Shown: positions 7,792 through 19,988, counted from the first letter of the stretch. The stretch: 64,000 nt of DNA from an uncultured Brevibacillus sp. (GCF_947502445.1 NZ_CANMZW010000008.1:1-64000), one strand, 5' to 3'. Program-made: numbers and translations. Notes: a model not told the origin generated them from the sequence alone.

Positions 7792-7863
7792 CAATTTCTC
7801 ACCAAAGACGACCGCCAACGCATCCTGAACTTGCTGGCGTTACTGTTCCCGGATATACAGTAA
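7792..7863 (+). pseudogene. C-terminal relic of a second phage repressor
   Basis: After a stop, the frame reads QFLTKDDRQRILNLLALLFPDIQ and ends at TAA 7861-7863. This matches the end of XRE-type phage repressors and the end of the intact repressor at 6519-7190 (PLTDDDKKLILDMLSRIYPD). There is no start codon or N-terminal part. It marks the loss or replacement of an earlier immunity gene. Confidence 0.55.
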
Positions 7864-7921
7864 CGCCTCAAATATTGAATCCACGGAAGCAGTAATATCT
7901 ATGAGCTAGCGATCCGTTAGG

Positions 7922-8271
7922 CCATCCTATCCAAAACTTAGCGACTCGGCGAAATTGCCGACTCCTAAATTTCGAGGAGTACTAAAGATATTTTTCGAGG
8001 ATGGACTGTACGGGCAATCCAGTCCTTTAGTCCGCGGATGGCTCCGCAACATACGGAGCCACACAGGCTAAGTCTAATACACAAAAATTCTGACCTCGGA
8101 TTAGAGGTCAGAGAAAGTAAGAGTTCCCCATGTTAGGACTGGCTTTTCGGGGAGGGGTGTAACGGACCGAACAGTCCTTTGTCTGTTCAAAGTTGAGCGC
8201 TCCGTGAAAAGGACACCTCAAATATGAGGGCTCTGCGAAATTGACGATTCGAATTTCCGAATCATAACAGA
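7922..8271 (+). ncRNA. Hairpin-rich non-coding region upstream of the integrase gene (possible structured RNA)
   Basis: Successive inverted repeats fill this gene-free stretch: 7922-7928 with 7998-8004 (7 bp, enclosing 7961-7966 with 7975-7980); 8003-8008 with 8020-8025; 8039-8046 with 8054-8061 (8 bp); 8089-8097 with 8104-8112 (9 bp, 6-base loop); 8137-8142 with 8172-8177; 8216-8220 with 8225-8229; 8245-8250 with 8257-8262 inside 8231-8235 with 8267-8271. A motif CTCxGCGAAATTGxCGA recurs at 7945 and 8231, each time leading into a hairpin. There is no coding signal. It could be an RNA, a leader of the integrase mRNA or integrase arm sites. The strand is a guess. Nothing recognisable from known RNA families was identified. 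Confidence 0.35.
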
Positions 8272-8319
8272 GTAGAACTCACCTCAGTTGTAAGAGAAAT
8301 AAAAGGAGGATCGATTTAC

Positions 8320-9538
8320 ATGGCCAGTTTTCGAAAGCGAGGTAGCACATGGGAGTATCGGATCGTCTACACCGATCGGCAGACTCGAAAGCAAAAGGAA
8401 AAGTCGAAAGCAAAAGGAAAAGTCGAAAGGCGGTTTCAGAACCAAACGTGAGGCGCAGCTCGCCGCAGCGGAAGAGGAATCAAAAATCAACCATTACGGG
8501 TTCGCTGAAAACGGGGAGGAGAAGGTCGCAAGCTATTTTAACGAGTGGCTGGAAGTGTACAAGCGTCCCAATGTAAAGCCGATTACTTACTCCGTCCAGG
8601 AGCGAAACGTCAGACTCAATATTTTGCCACGTTGGGGAAAATACCGGCTTAATGAACTGACTCGCTCAGAATATCAAAAATGGATTAACGAGCTGCGCGA
8701 ACATTACAGCGAGGGTACAGTCCGTCGCATCCACAGTATTATGAATTGCGCCATGATCGACGCGATTCACGAGTTTAACATCCTGCGAAGCAATCCACTT
8801 CAAAAAATCAAAGTTCCAAAAGACGTGACGAAACAAGATGCTGTTAGCTACTTTACTACAGTACAGATGGACAAGTTTCTGAACACCGTCAATACGCCGG
8901 TAAAGAACGCTAAGTATAAGGCCTCGATTCAGTATTACGCTCTTTTCACGCTTCTCTCCCGCACCGGCCTTCGGATCGGCGAAGCGCTGGCGTTGACTTG
9001 GGATGACATTGACACTGAAACCGGTCGCTTAACGGTCAATAAAACGCTGGTTTATCCTCTCAACTCGACGCCATACATTTCAACACCAAAATCCAAGAAC
9101 AGCGGACGGCAAATAAAGCTCGACGATCCAACCGTTAAATTGATGAAGCGGCACCGTGTGAATCAGAAAGAAGTCATCCTGATGTATGAGAACTATATGG
9201 CGTCAAAGGACAACCTGGTATTCCACCAACAGGACGGTCGCTGGCTGCGGATGAACGTCGTGCGAGAATACTTCAAAGAGGTATGTAAGCGGGCTGACCT
9301 TCCGGTCCTGTCTCCGCACGCTTTAAGGCACTCCCACGCGGTCCACCTTCTCGAAGCCGGCGCAAATATAAAATACGTGTCCGAGAGACTAGGACACGCA
9401 AGCGTCAAAGTCACAGCGGACACGTATTTACACATCACTAATAAGATTGAGGACGACGCGCTCGCCCTTTACGAGAGGTACGTCCAAAATGGGCAAATCA
9501 TGGGCAAACAGCCCAGTAGGAGCAGGAAAAGCCTATAA
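8320..9538 (+). pseudogene. Tyrosine integrase, frameshifted by a 19-bp duplication
   Basis: From the ATG at 8320 (AGGAGG 10 bases upstream) the frame reads MASFRKRGSTWEYRIVYTD and stops at 8451. The rest continues in the +1 frame to 9538. Deleting one copy of the duplicated 19 bp gives a continuous protein of 399 residues: an arm-binding domain, a SAM-like core-binding domain (YFNEWLEVYK onward) and a catalytic domain. The catalytic residues are intact: Arg in RTGLRIGEALAL, HALRH, a His in RLGHASVKVT and the Tyr in DTYLHI. A shorter product from a downstream start would lack the arm-binding domain. The stop codon is 8 bp from the sufB stop, the two genes converging. Confidence 0.85.
8386..8423 (+). 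repeat. 19-bp tandem duplication inside the integrase gene
   Basis: The unit cgaaagcaaaaggaaaagt occurs twice head to tail (8386-8404 and 8405-8423), followed by a partial third start (CGAAAG). 19 is not a multiple of 3, and this is the exact point at which the integrase frame is lost. Confidence 0.95.
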
Positions 9539-9546
9539 TATCAAGC

Positions 9547-10947
9547 TTAACCGATGCTTCCCTCCATCTCGAACTTAATGAGACGGTTCATCTCTACCGC
9601 ATACTCCATCGGCAATTCTTTGGTGAATGGCTCGATGAAGCCCATTACGATCATCTCCGTTGCTTCTGCTTCGGACAGTCCGCGGCTCATCAGGTAGAAC
9701 AGTTGATCCTCGGATACTTTGGAAACAGTCGCTTCGTGCTCGAGTGTGATGTTGTCGTTCATGATCTCATTGTACGGGATCGTGTCGGACGTGGACAGTT
9801 TATCCAAAATCAGCGTATCGCACTTGATGTTGGACTTGGAGCCTTCCGACTTGCGTCCAAATTGTGCGAGACCGCGATAGGTTACTTTTCCGCCATCACG
9901 GGAGATGGATTTGGAAATGATGGTGGATGTGCAATCCGGAGCCAAGTGAATCATTTTGGCACCTGCGTCTTGGTGTTGTCCTTTTCCTGCTACTGCGATG
10001 GAAAGAACGGTACCTTTTGCACGTGGGCCTTTCATGATTACGGCTGGATATTTCATCGTCAGCTTGGAACCGATGTTACCATCAATCCATTCCATGTTTG
10101 CATCCGCGTAAGCAACCGCACGTTTGGTAACGAGGTTGTATACGTTGTTGGACCAGTTTTGGATAGTGGTGTAACGGCAACGGCCGCGCTCTTTTACGAT
10201 GATTTCTACAACCGCGGAGTGCAGGGAGTCTGTGCTGTAGATAGGAGCTGTACAGCCTTCGACGTAGTGTACGAACGCATCCTCATCCACGATGATCAGT
10301 GTGCGCTCAAATTGACCCATGTTCTCCGAGTTGATGCGGAAGTATGCTTGCAGCGGAGTATCTACTTTTACGCCTTTTGGTACGTAAATGAAAGAACCAC
10401 CGGACCATACAGCCGAGTTGAGTGCGGAGAACTTGTTGTCTGCCGCAGGAATTACTGTCGCGAAATATTCTTTCACAATGTCTGGGTACAGCTTCACAGC
10501 GGAATCCATATCGCAGAAAAGAACGCCCAGTTTTTCCAGGTCTTCCTGCATGTTGTGGTAAACAACCTCGGATTCATACTGTGCGGATACACCAGCGAGG
10601 AACTTTTGCTCCGCTTCTGGAATACCCAGCTTGTCAAAGGTCGCCTTGATTTCTTCAGGAACCTCATCCCAGCTACGGCCTTGCTTTTCAGAAGGCTTTA
10701 CGTAGTAAGTGATGTTGTCGAAATCGAGGTCGTCCAAGTCGCCGCCCCATTTTGGCATAGGGATGCTATTGAAGATGTCCAGAGATTTCAAACGAAACTC
10801 CAGCATCCACTCAGGCTCTTCCTTGATCTTCGAGATTTCCTCGACGATCTCGCGGGTCAGACCCTTTTTCGTACGGAATACAGAGACATCCTTATCGTGG
10901 AAGCCGTATTGGTAATCCTGTATCTCAGGGGCTTTTTTAGCCATCAT
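9547..10947 (-). CDS. sufB: Fe-S cluster assembly scaffold SufB
   Basis: Core subunit of the SufBCD scaffold that builds Fe-S clusters in the cytoplasm. The length of 466 residues is normal for the family. It is the last gene of sufC-D-S-U-B, 36 bp after sufU, and it ends in the family's conserved EMEGSIG. The C-terminal beta-helix core is recognisable by [12 protein letters not shown] and by the segment around [21 protein letters not shown] lies before the ATG; two adjacent ATGs are possible starts. No terminator separates its end from the convergent prophage integrase, whose stop is 8 bp away. Confidence 0.95.
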   Translation of the reverse strand: MMAKKAPEIQDYQYGFHDKDVSVFRTKKGLTREIVEEISKIKEEPEWMLEFRLKSLDIFNSIPMPKWGGDLDDLDFDNITYYVKPSEKQGRSWDEVPEEIKATFDKLGIPEAEQKFLAGVSAQYESEVVYHNMQEDLEKLGVLFCDMDSAVKLYPDIVKEYFATVIPAADNKFSALNSAVWSGGSFIYVPKGVKVDTPLQAYFRINSENMGQFERTLIIVDEDAFVHYVEGCTAPIYSTDSLHSAVVEIIVKERGRCRYTTIQNWSNNVYNLVTKRAVAYADANMEWIDGNIGSKLTMKYPAVIMKGPRAKGTVLSIAVAGKGQHQDAGAKMIHLAPDCTSTIISKSISRDGGKVTYRGLAQFGRKSEGSKSNIKCDTLILDKLSTSDTIPYNEIMNDNITLEHEATVSKVSEDQLFYLMSRGLSEAEATEMIVMGFIEPFTKELPMEYAVEMNRLIKFEMEGSIG

Positions 10948-10983
10948 TGCTCACTCCTTCATTTTCATATCCGTGTAGAAATG

Positions 10984-13932
<2,949 letters not shown>

Positions 13933-13953
13933 TTCACTGCTGCCTCCTTCTTC

Positions 13954-14742
13954 CTACACGTTGGCGTTTACGGTTTCGTCCTCGATACCGAGCTCTTCCT
14001 TGATCCAGTCATAGCCTTCTGCCTCCAGGCGTTCAGCCAGCTCAGGACCACCGGACTTCACGATACGACCTTGCATCATTACGTGTACGAAGTCAGGCTT
14101 TACATAGTTCAGCAAACGCTGGTAGTGCGTGATGATCAAGAAGCCGCGATCCGCAGAACGCATTTCGTTGACACCATTTGCTACGATTTTCAGAGCGTCA
14201 ATGTCGAGACCAGAGTCAATCTCGTCTAAGATGCAGATGCTTGGTTCGAGCAGCATCATTTGCAGAATTTCATTACGTTTTTTCTCACCGCCGGAGAAGC
14301 CCTCGTTCAGGTAACGGTGGGAGAAAGAATCGTCCATTTCCAGCGTGCTCATTTTCTTGTCCATCTCGCGGATAAATTTCATCAGGGAGATTTCGTTTCC
14401 TTCACCACGGCGCGCATTGATCGCGGAACGCATGAAGTCAGAGTTGGTTACTCCACTGATTTCGGATGGATACTGCATAGCGAGGAACAGACCTGCGCGT
14501 GCGCGCTCGTCTACTGCCATTTCCAACAGATCGTCGCCGTTGATCAGCACTTCGCCTTCGGTTACCTCATATTTTGGGTGACCCATCAGCGTGGATGCCA
14601 ATGTCGATTTACCGGTACCATTTGGTCCCATGATCGCGTGCACTTCGCCGCCCTTGATTTCCAAGTTCATGCCTTTGAGGATCTCTTTGTCCTCGATCTT
14701 GGCGCGAAGGTTTTTTATTTGCAAATGCGGTACTGCTGTCAT
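13954..14742 (-). CDS. sufC: Fe-S assembly ATPase SufC
   Basis: ABC-type ATPase of the SufBCD scaffold. The start at 14742 (MTAVPHLQ) is chosen over an upstream ATG because GGAGGG lies 9 bases before it; this gives 262 residues. Walker A is GPNGTGKST (39-47), the signature is FSGGEKKRNEI and Walker B is ICILDEIDSGLD, followed by the SufC-specific ITHYQ. It is the first gene of the operon, and its promoter region carries a palindrome (14808-14828). Confidence 0.95.
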   Translation of the reverse strand: MTAVPHLQIKNLRAKIEDKEILKGMNLEIKGGEVHAIMGPNGTGKSTLASTLMGHPKYEVTEGEVLINGDDLLEMAVDERARAGLFLAMQYPSEISGVTNSDFMRSAINARRGEGNEISLMKFIREMDKKMSTLEMDDSFSHRYLNEGFSGGEKKRNEILQMMLLEPSICILDEIDSGLDIDALKIVANGVNEMRSADRGFLIITHYQRLLNYVKPDFVHVMMQGRIVKSGGPELAERLEAEGYDWIKEELGIEDETVNANV

Positions 14743-14804
14743 CTGAATTCCCTCCATACACGTCAAAAGTGAGTTGGTAAATTCTCAATCCATTCTCAAT
14801 AACT

Positions 14805-14833
14805 ATCTTATAATAAGAATAATTATAAATCAA
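14805..14833 (-). promoter_or_regulatory. suf operon promoter with overlapping AT-rich palindrome
   Basis: On the minus strand there is a TTGATT (-35, 14833-14828), a 17-bp spacer and TAAGAT (-10, 14810-14805). A 21-bp inverted repeat with TTATAAT / ATTATAA arms (14808-14828) covers the spacer. The arms equal the half-site of PerR/Fur-type boxes, but here they are separated by 7 bp instead of 1. The promoter and palindrome are seen; regulator identity is unknown. Confidence 0.45.
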
Positions 14834-15023
14834 GGAATGAAACATATCTGTATTTTTTATATCATTATATATAGAAAGTCGGTTTTTGGTTATTACAACT
14901 TTCCTTGTGAACAGTCTGCTCTCAAACATTTTTCCCTATGTAACTTTTTGGAATACTCCTCCGTCTAAGATCATGCCCTCTTCATTCACACATAGGAATT
15001 TCATTCAGAAAGGACGCGTGAAC

Positions 15024-15773
15024 ATGCTGAAAAGACACAAAGCCATTCTGTTTACACTTCTCGTAGTATGCCTGCTTGTTGGAGGAACTACTGTTTTTTC
15101 CAAAACGATTACGGAAAAAATCTCTGCTCGGTTCGCAAACATAAAATTGATTGTAAACGATGAAGTAATCCAAACCAAGGCGGAACCATTCATTTATAAC
15201 GGAAACGTATACGCCCCAGTCGCAACCGTGGCAAACGCTCTCCAAATTCACCAAGTGTGGGACAACAAGACACCGGCTGTTCGTTTTGCAAGCGGTGGCC
15301 CCATCTCAGGCATGCCAGATTCCGTGCTGCAACAAGCCAAGAGAAACCTGCCGCTTCCTTGTGATGGCAGCAATCCAAAACTTAGCATGTATTTCTGCAA
15401 TCCAGATATTGAGGTCTTGTCAAAAGGCTTTGTGAATCTAAGTGGCGCCAGCAATCAGGAGTTTATCGTTCTGTACCGTTACAAATCTCCAGAAGGTATG
15501 CCCTTAGAAGCATATTTGACGCTCTACCGCCTATCAAACGAAAAAGCAGTAGCGATAAACACTGTCGAGCTCTACAAAGGGGAAACCGCGATGGACCCGG
15601 GTGACGTGGTCTATGATGCACAGCTGAAGAAAGTCTATGTACATCGTTTCGCTTTCAAATACTTCAGTGAAGGCAACTCCTCCCGCTTTGGTAAAGGAGA
15701 CCTACTTGAGGCAGCTGTTGTAGAGGTTCAAAATGGCAAGCTCGTCAAAACAGGGCTGATTACCAAGCCGTAG
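15024..15773 (+). CDS. Secreted protein with copper-amine-oxidase-N-like stalk domain
   Basis: A 249-residue protein. Residues 1-27 are a typical signal peptide or membrane anchor (MLKRHKAILF then a Leu/Val-rich core). Residues about 38-80 (IKLIVNDEVIQTKAEPFIYN, then VYAPVATVANAL) resemble the copper amine oxidase N-terminal domain repeat used as a wall or surface module in Paenibacillaceae. The remaining region is unrecognised and contains two Cys. The start is the ATG at 15024 with AAAGGA upstream. It is monocistronic, with two terminators behind it. Confidence 0.6.
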   Translation: MLKRHKAILFTLLVVCLLVGGTTVFSKTITEKISARFANIKLIVNDEVIQTKAEPFIYNGNVYAPVATVANALQIHQVWDNKTPAVRFASGGPISGMPDSVLQQAKRNLPLPCDGSNPKLSMYFCNPDIEVLSKGFVNLSGASNQEFIVLYRYKSPEGMPLEAYLTLYRLSNEKAVAINTVELYKGETAMDPGDVVYDAQLKKVYVHRFAFKYFSEGNSSRFGKGDLLEAAVVEVQNGKLVKTGLITKP

Positions 15774-15800
15774 CTCTTCTCACCATCAAGCGTCGAGCCA

Positions 15801-15831
15801 AAAAGCCGTCCCTATGAGGTGACGGTTTTTT
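15801..15831. terminator. Bidirectional terminator between the secreted protein gene and pckA
   Basis: A hairpin of AAAAGCCGTC with GACGGTTTTT; six T follow on the plus strand and five on the minus strand. It serves the gene ending at 15773 and probably also pckA from the other side. Confidence 0.7.
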
Positions 15832-15867
15832 AGGTTGACCTTTTTTCATCCAATCTGAACAGGAAGA

Positions 15868-15900
15868 CGGCTAGATACTGAGTATCTAACCGCCTTTTTT
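15868..15900 (+). terminator. Second rho-independent terminator
   Basis: The stem TAGATAC/GTATCTA, extended by CGG/CCG with one mismatch and a 3-base loop, is followed by six T. It backs up the terminator at 15801-15831 for plus-strand transcription running toward pckA. Confidence 0.6.
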
Positions 15901-15918
15901 CTTGATCGTTCAATAATT

Positions 15919-17502
15919 TTATTGTACTTTCGGACCAGCTTGCGCAATATCAGCTGCATTCGGGAATTTCTTTTGGAAATTCTCGATGAAACGGTTTGCC
16001 AGATCAGCAGCTTGCTTGTCGTAGTCCTCTGTGTTTGCCCAAGTATTGCGTGGTTGCAGAACTTCTGCTGGTACGTTCGGGCAAATAGTTGGTACTTGTA
16101 CGCCAAAGGTTGCGTCTGCTACATAATCAACCTTTGCCAGATCACCGTTCAGTGCTGCCGTTACCATTGCACGCGTATAGGAAAGCTTCATACGTTTTCC
16201 TACGCCTACCGGACCACTAGTCCAACCAGTGTTTACGAGGTACACTTGAACATCGCGCTCATCGATCTTTTTACCCAGCATCTCGGCATAAACAACAGGA
16301 TGCAGTGGCAAGAATGGAGAACCGAAGCAAGTGGAGAATTCAGTTTGTGGTGCAGTTACGCCACGTTCTGTACCTGCCATTTTGCTGGTGTAGCCAGACA
16401 GGAAGTGGTACATCGCCTGTTCTTTAGTCAGCTTGGAGATTGGAGGAAGTACTCCGAACGAGTCAGCAGTCAGGAAAATGATGACACTCGGTTGACCGCT
16501 TACGCCTGGAATTACAGCTCCTGGAATCGCTTCTACTGGATAGGCTGCACGGGTATTTTCCGTGTATTTCGTACTATCGTAATCAGCGGTGCGGGTTACT
16601 TCATCCACATCCACGTTTTCAAGAACGGTACCAAACTGGATTGCTTTCCAGATTTGTGGCTCGCCTTCTTCGGTCAGCTTCACGCATTTTGCGTAGCAGC
16701 CTCCCTCGATATTGAATACGCTGTTGTCAGACCAGCCATGCTCGTCATCACCGATCAAAAAGCGGTTCGGGTCAGCAGACAATGTCGTTTTTCCAGTACC
16801 GGACAATCCGAAGAACAAAGCAACATCGCCATCTTTGCCAACGTTTGCGGAGCAGTGCATGGAGAGAACATTGCGCTCTGGCAGGATCATGTTCATCACG
16901 CTAAAGATCGATTTTTTCATTTCTCCAGCGTACTCGGTTCCACCGATCAATACTGTTTTTTGCTCAAAGCTCAGTACGATGAAGGTCTCGGAGTTTGTTC
17001 CATGAACAGCTGGGTCCGCTTTGAAGTTTGGTGCATAGATAACGGTAAATTCCGCTTCATGCGTAGTCAACTCTTCAGCAGATGGACGGATAAACAGTTG
17101 ACGCGCAAACAAATTGTGCCAAGCATATTCATTTACGACACGGATCGGTAGGCGATAAGTCGTATCTGCACCAGCGAACCCATCGAATACAAACAGCTCT
17201 TCTTTCGACTGAAGATATTCGAGCACGTCCTGTTGAAGCAATTGGAATTTCTCAGAAGAGATCGGCTGGTTTACCGGACCCCAGTTGATTTTATCGTGTA
17301 CAGAAGCTTCGTCCACCACAAATTTGTCCTTTGGCGAACGGCCAGTAAACTTGCCTGTTAGCGCATTGAGCGCCCCCTTGTCGGTCAAAATCCCTTCGCC
17401 ACGCTTAACTGCCATTTCAACTAGAAGAGCCACAGGCAGGTTGTAATTAACCTTTGTACCTGCTAAAATGTCAGCAAGCTTGTGAACCGTGTTGGTTTCC
17501 AT
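15919..17502 (-). CDS. pckA: Phosphoenolpyruvate carboxykinase (ATP)
   Basis: Converts oxaloacetate to phosphoenolpyruvate with ATP in the cytoplasm, the first step of gluconeogenesis. The start [11 protein letters not shown] at 17502 (AAGGAG upstream) gives 527 residues, the normal length. The nucleotide-binding loop is [16 protein letters not shown] and the metal-binding segment IGDDEHGW follows; an Arg/Lys-rich substrate site and GPVGVGKRM are present. It is monocistronic. Confidence 0.95.
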   Translation of the reverse strand: METNTVHKLADILAGTKVNYNLPVALLVEMAVKRGEGILTDKGALNALTGKFTGRSPKDKFVVDEASVHDKINWGPVNQPISSEKFQLLQQDVLEYLQSKEELFVFDGFAGADTTYRLPIRVVNEYAWHNLFARQLFIRPSAEELTTHEAEFTVIYAPNFKADPAVHGTNSETFIVLSFEQKTVLIGGTEYAGEMKKSIFSVMNMILPERNVLSMHCSANVGKDGDVALFFGLSGTGKTTLSADPNRFLIGDDEHGWSDNSVFNIEGGCYAKCVKLTEEGEPQIWKAIQFGTVLENVDVDEVTRTADYDSTKYTENTRAAYPVEAIPGAVIPGVSGQPSVIIFLTADSFGVLPPISKLTKEQAMYHFLSGYTSKMAGTERGVTAPQTEFSTCFGSPFLPLHPVVYAEMLGKKIDERDVQVYLVNTGWTSGPVGVGKRMKLSYTRAMVTAALNGDLAKVDYVADATFGVQVPTICPNVPAEVLQPRNTWANTEDYDKQAADLANRFIENFQKKFPNAADIAQAGPKVQ

Positions 17503-17673
17503 GTGTGAACGATCTCCTTCCCAGTATATATCCCTATTATGACTTTTTAACAGCATCAGATAGGATAGTCTTTTGAGCAGATCATCCTGATACTGCAAGA
17601 ATAACCTTCCATTATTATGCGGTCGCTCATCTGCCTCGATTAAGGTTTTCTTATCGTCGTTCGATTTGTAATT

Positions 17674-17682
17674 AGTATATCA
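17674..17682 (-). promoter_or_regulatory. Possible extended -10 promoter of pckA
   Basis: The minus strand has TGATATACT, an extended -10 element, about 170 bp upstream of the pckA start. No good -35 is seen. The rest of the 17503-17756 gap shows no gene or other clear signal. Confidence 0.25.
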
Positions 17683-17756
17683 CATTTAGCCAATTAAGCT
17701 ACATAATTTTATAATCGCATGTGGAGAATGTGTGAATAACCTTCCAACAAACGAAA

Positions 17757-17801
17757 AACGCGCTTGGATATCCTCTTACAACTAGGATGTCCAAGCGCGT
17801 T
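17757..17801 (-). terminator. Strong terminator hairpin
   Basis: A stem of 12 perfect pairs (AACGCGCTTGGA) plus four more after a 2-base mismatch, and five T on the minus strand. It ends leftward transcription from the acetyltransferase/amidohydrolase pair before it reaches the pckA promoter. Confidence 0.7.
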
Positions 17802-17900
17802 CATTGCTTTTCGCGATTCTCTAAGCGTTTGTCATGTTAACATCTGGGGGGCTCCGCTTATTTCTTTTCGCTCCAATGCTCTTCTATATACACAGAATAA

Positions 17901-17923
17901 ACCCGTCTCTACAAAAGACGGGT
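17901..17923 (-). terminator. Terminator after the acetyltransferase gene
   Basis: An 8-bp perfect stem ACCCGTCT/AGACGGGT with a 7-base loop and a short T-rich tail on the minus strand, 12 bp beyond the acetyltransferase stop codon. Confidence 0.6.
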
Positions 17924-17934
17924 AAACTCTTCTC

Positions 17935-18453
17935 TCAGTCATTTTCTATCGCATACAAATACGTCAGGATGTTCCGATTACGGGCATTTGAAAACTCTTT
18001 TTCCTTTGTCATCCCGATTTTTTCGATCACACTGCGTGAGGCATGGTGGTCAAATGGCATGTTCGCACATAAGCGCTTCAAGCCAAGCATCTGAAAGCCA
18101 AACTGCTTGCAGGCTTCAGCGGCTTCAGTAGCTATGCCCTTCCCCCAAAACTCTTTGGCCACGATAAAGCCCAAATCATATTCCTGCTGTCCATCCAGCT
18201 CTGCTAAAACGATACCGCAATCACCGATAATTTGTCCGCTGCTTTTGCTTACCATCGCCCAGCGTCCAAATCCATGCGTCTCATACCGTTTCACGTTGTT
18301 GTTCAGCCATTGCTGCGAGCCTTCCTGTGTAAATGGAGCCGGCCAATACTGCATGGTCACAGGATCAGAAAGAATGGCATGTAGCGCGCTTAGATCATCT
18401 GTGTCATATGTGCGAAACAACAGCCTCTTGGATTCAAGCACGTTCTGCTTCAT
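17935..18453 (-). CDS. GNAT-family N-acetyltransferase (RimJ/RimL type)
   Basis: A 172-residue acetyl-CoA-dependent acyltransferase. The family's strands and acetyl-CoA loop are visible (LGFIVAKEFWGKGIATEAAEA) as is the C-terminal NxxSxxxxEKIGM-like stretch (HHASRSVIEKIGM). Substrates of this subfamily range from ribosomal protein N-termini to small molecules and cannot be told here. The start is the ATG at 18453, inside the end of the upstream amidohydrolase gene, so the two form an operon. Confidence 0.8.
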   Translation of the reverse strand: MKQNVLESKRLLFRTYDTDDLSALHAILSDPVTMQYWPAPFTQEGSQQWLNNNVKRYETHGFGRWAMVSKSSGQIIGDCGIVLAELDGQQEYDLGFIVAKEFWGKGIATEAAEACKQFGFQMLGLKRLCANMPFDHHASRSVIEKIGMTKEKEFSNARNRNILTYLYAIEND

Positions 18454-19588
18454 GCTCAAACGTTCTCACGATCACTCGTGCCAATATTTCTACCCCTTTT
18501 ACCATTGCAGAATGCTCAAACTGCATATGCGGATGGTGCAGGCCCGGCTTCAAATCGCATCCGAGAGCGAGCATCGTAGCTTTAATATGCGGGCGCTCCA
18601 CTGTGTAAAAATGAAAATCCTCAGCACCCGGGCTGACTGGCGCTGCTCTGAGATTTTCCTGGCCCAGCACGTCCACAATCGCAAGCTCCATCAGCTTCTT
18701 GGCTTCGTCGTGTACCTCTGCAGCAACCATCCGTGAGCCTTGCTGCAGCTCAATTACCGCCGAATAAGATAGGGCAACTCCTTCCATGATTTGTCGCACC
18801 TTTTTCTCCAGCTCATCCATGGCCTGATTTGTCTGTGCGCGCATATCAATCGCAAAACGCGCCTTGTCAGGGATGATATTGTAGCTCTCGCCGCCTGCTT
18901 GCAGCATCGTCATTTTGGCCGTCGCGGGCACCATTGGGTCAATATGCACCTGACCAATTCCTGAGATGATAGCACCAGCTACCTCAATCGCGTTTACACC
19001 CAGATGCGGTCTGGCACCGTGAGCGGAAACACCAGTGATTTCTCCATATAGAAACATGGCTGCCCCGTTGTAGATAGCAGGTCCTGCCGTCCCCTGAAGC
19101 ATTTCCTGAATCGGACGAACGTGAACGCCATATAAATAATCGACGTTATCGACGGCTCCTTTTTCCACTAGCTTCAGAGCGCCTGTTCCTTTTTCCTCCG
19201 CTGGCTGGAACAAAATCTTTAATGTTCCAGGCGGCTGATACCCAGATCCAATCAATGCCTCCACAGCTTCCACGATCATGGTCATATGCGCATCATGACC
19301 ACATGAGTGATTAGGGCGCCATTCTCCGTCTACCTCCTGCCACAGGGCGTCAATATCTGTACGCAATCCTACGACAGGACCTCCTTCTCCCCACTCAGCT
19401 ATCAACCCGGTACAATCATCAAACGTAGTCACCCGCAATCCCAAGCTGCGCATCCGCTCTACCAAATAGCGAGTGGTTTCGACTTCCTTCCAGCTGATTT
19501 CTGGATTCGCATGCAAATGACTGAATGTTTCAGCAATCTGTTGTTCACGAGTATGTATCGTTTGTTTCAAAGAGAAAGCAGTGGACAT
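18434..19588 (-). CDS. M20-family amidohydrolase
   Basis: A dinuclear-metal peptidase-family amidohydrolase of 384 residues, of the M20D group that removes acyl groups from amino acids and related amides. Metal ligands are recognisable in RTDIDAL and HSCGHDAHM, the catalytic Glu pair in PAEEKG, and a distal His ligand in HHPHMQFEHSAM near the end. The ATG at 19588 is preferred because GGGAGG lies 10 bases upstream; a GTG eight codons earlier lacks such a site. First gene of a two-gene operon. Confidence 0.88.
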   Translation of the reverse strand: MSTAFSLKQTIHTREQQIAETFSHLHANPEISWKEVETTRYLVERMRSLGLRVTTFDDCTGLIAEWGEGGPVVGLRTDIDALWQEVDGEWRPNHSCGHDAHMTMIVEAVEALIGSGYQPPGTLKILFQPAEEKGTGALKLVEKGAVDNVDYLYGVHVRPIQEMLQGTAGPAIYNGAAMFLYGEITGVSAHGARPHLGVNAIEVAGAIISGIGQVHIDPMVPATAKMTMLQAGGESYNIIPDKARFAIDMRAQTNQAMDELEKKVRQIMEGVALSYSAVIELQQGSRMVAAEVHDEAKKLMELAIVDVLGQENLRAAPVSPGAEDFHFYTVERPHIKATMLALGCDLKPGLHHPHMQFEHSAMVKGVEILARVIVRTFEHEAERA

Positions 19589-19655
19589 GACAACGCTACC
19601 TCCCAAAATCACTCTTTTTTTCCTATTATAACATACGACTGTTACAAGCTAACCT

Positions 19656-19988
19656 TTACTTGCAGGTGAGTCGTAATATTGCATCCAGTTTTAATTGATC
19701 GCGCATCGATCCAACAATCCTTACCTGCTCTTTGGCCAAGGTATATACGAGCTCATCCCCGCCGAACAGCATCTGCATCTGGCGTTCGTCACCTTGCACG
19801 ATCAGATCCACTGATTGTTCTTCTGACCATGCTCCACAAAAGGCCCCTCCCTTGGAGAATGTCAGGTGCCAACGCGTTTTTGTATCCTCCGTGACAATGC
19901 CAATCCGCCGTTCCCATCCTATCATTATCAAATGCAAGTGTGTTTTTTTCTGGAGCCTGGTTGCAACCTCTGCGAGCAGCCTTCCCAT
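19656..19988 (-). CDS. SCP2 sterol-transfer-like domain protein
   Basis: A protein of about 110 residues in which RIGIVTEDTKTRWHLTF, VDLIVQGDERQMQMLFGG and a final RDQLKLDAILRL resemble the SCP2 lipid-binding fold, where a small hydrophobic ligand is held by an alpha/beta sandwich. The match is by pattern only. The start is uncertain: the ATG at 19988 lacks a close ribosome-binding site, and a TTG at 19997 has GAGGGG 9 bases upstream. It stands alone, with about 450 bp of repeat-rich DNA upstream. Confidence 0.5.
   Translation of the reverse strand: MGRLLAEVATRLQKKTHLHLIMIGWERRIGIVTEDTKTRWHLTFSKGGAFCGAWSEEQSVDLIVQGDERQMQMLFGGDELVYTLAKEQVRIVGSMRDQLKLDAILRLTCK

Noticed and set aside
7941..8280. 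Group II or group I intron, or a known large phage RNA, as explanation of the hairpin region
   Set aside because: No domain V-like hairpin with AY bulge, no intron-encoded protein and no conserved group I core were found. The resemblance is only that of repeated hairpins.
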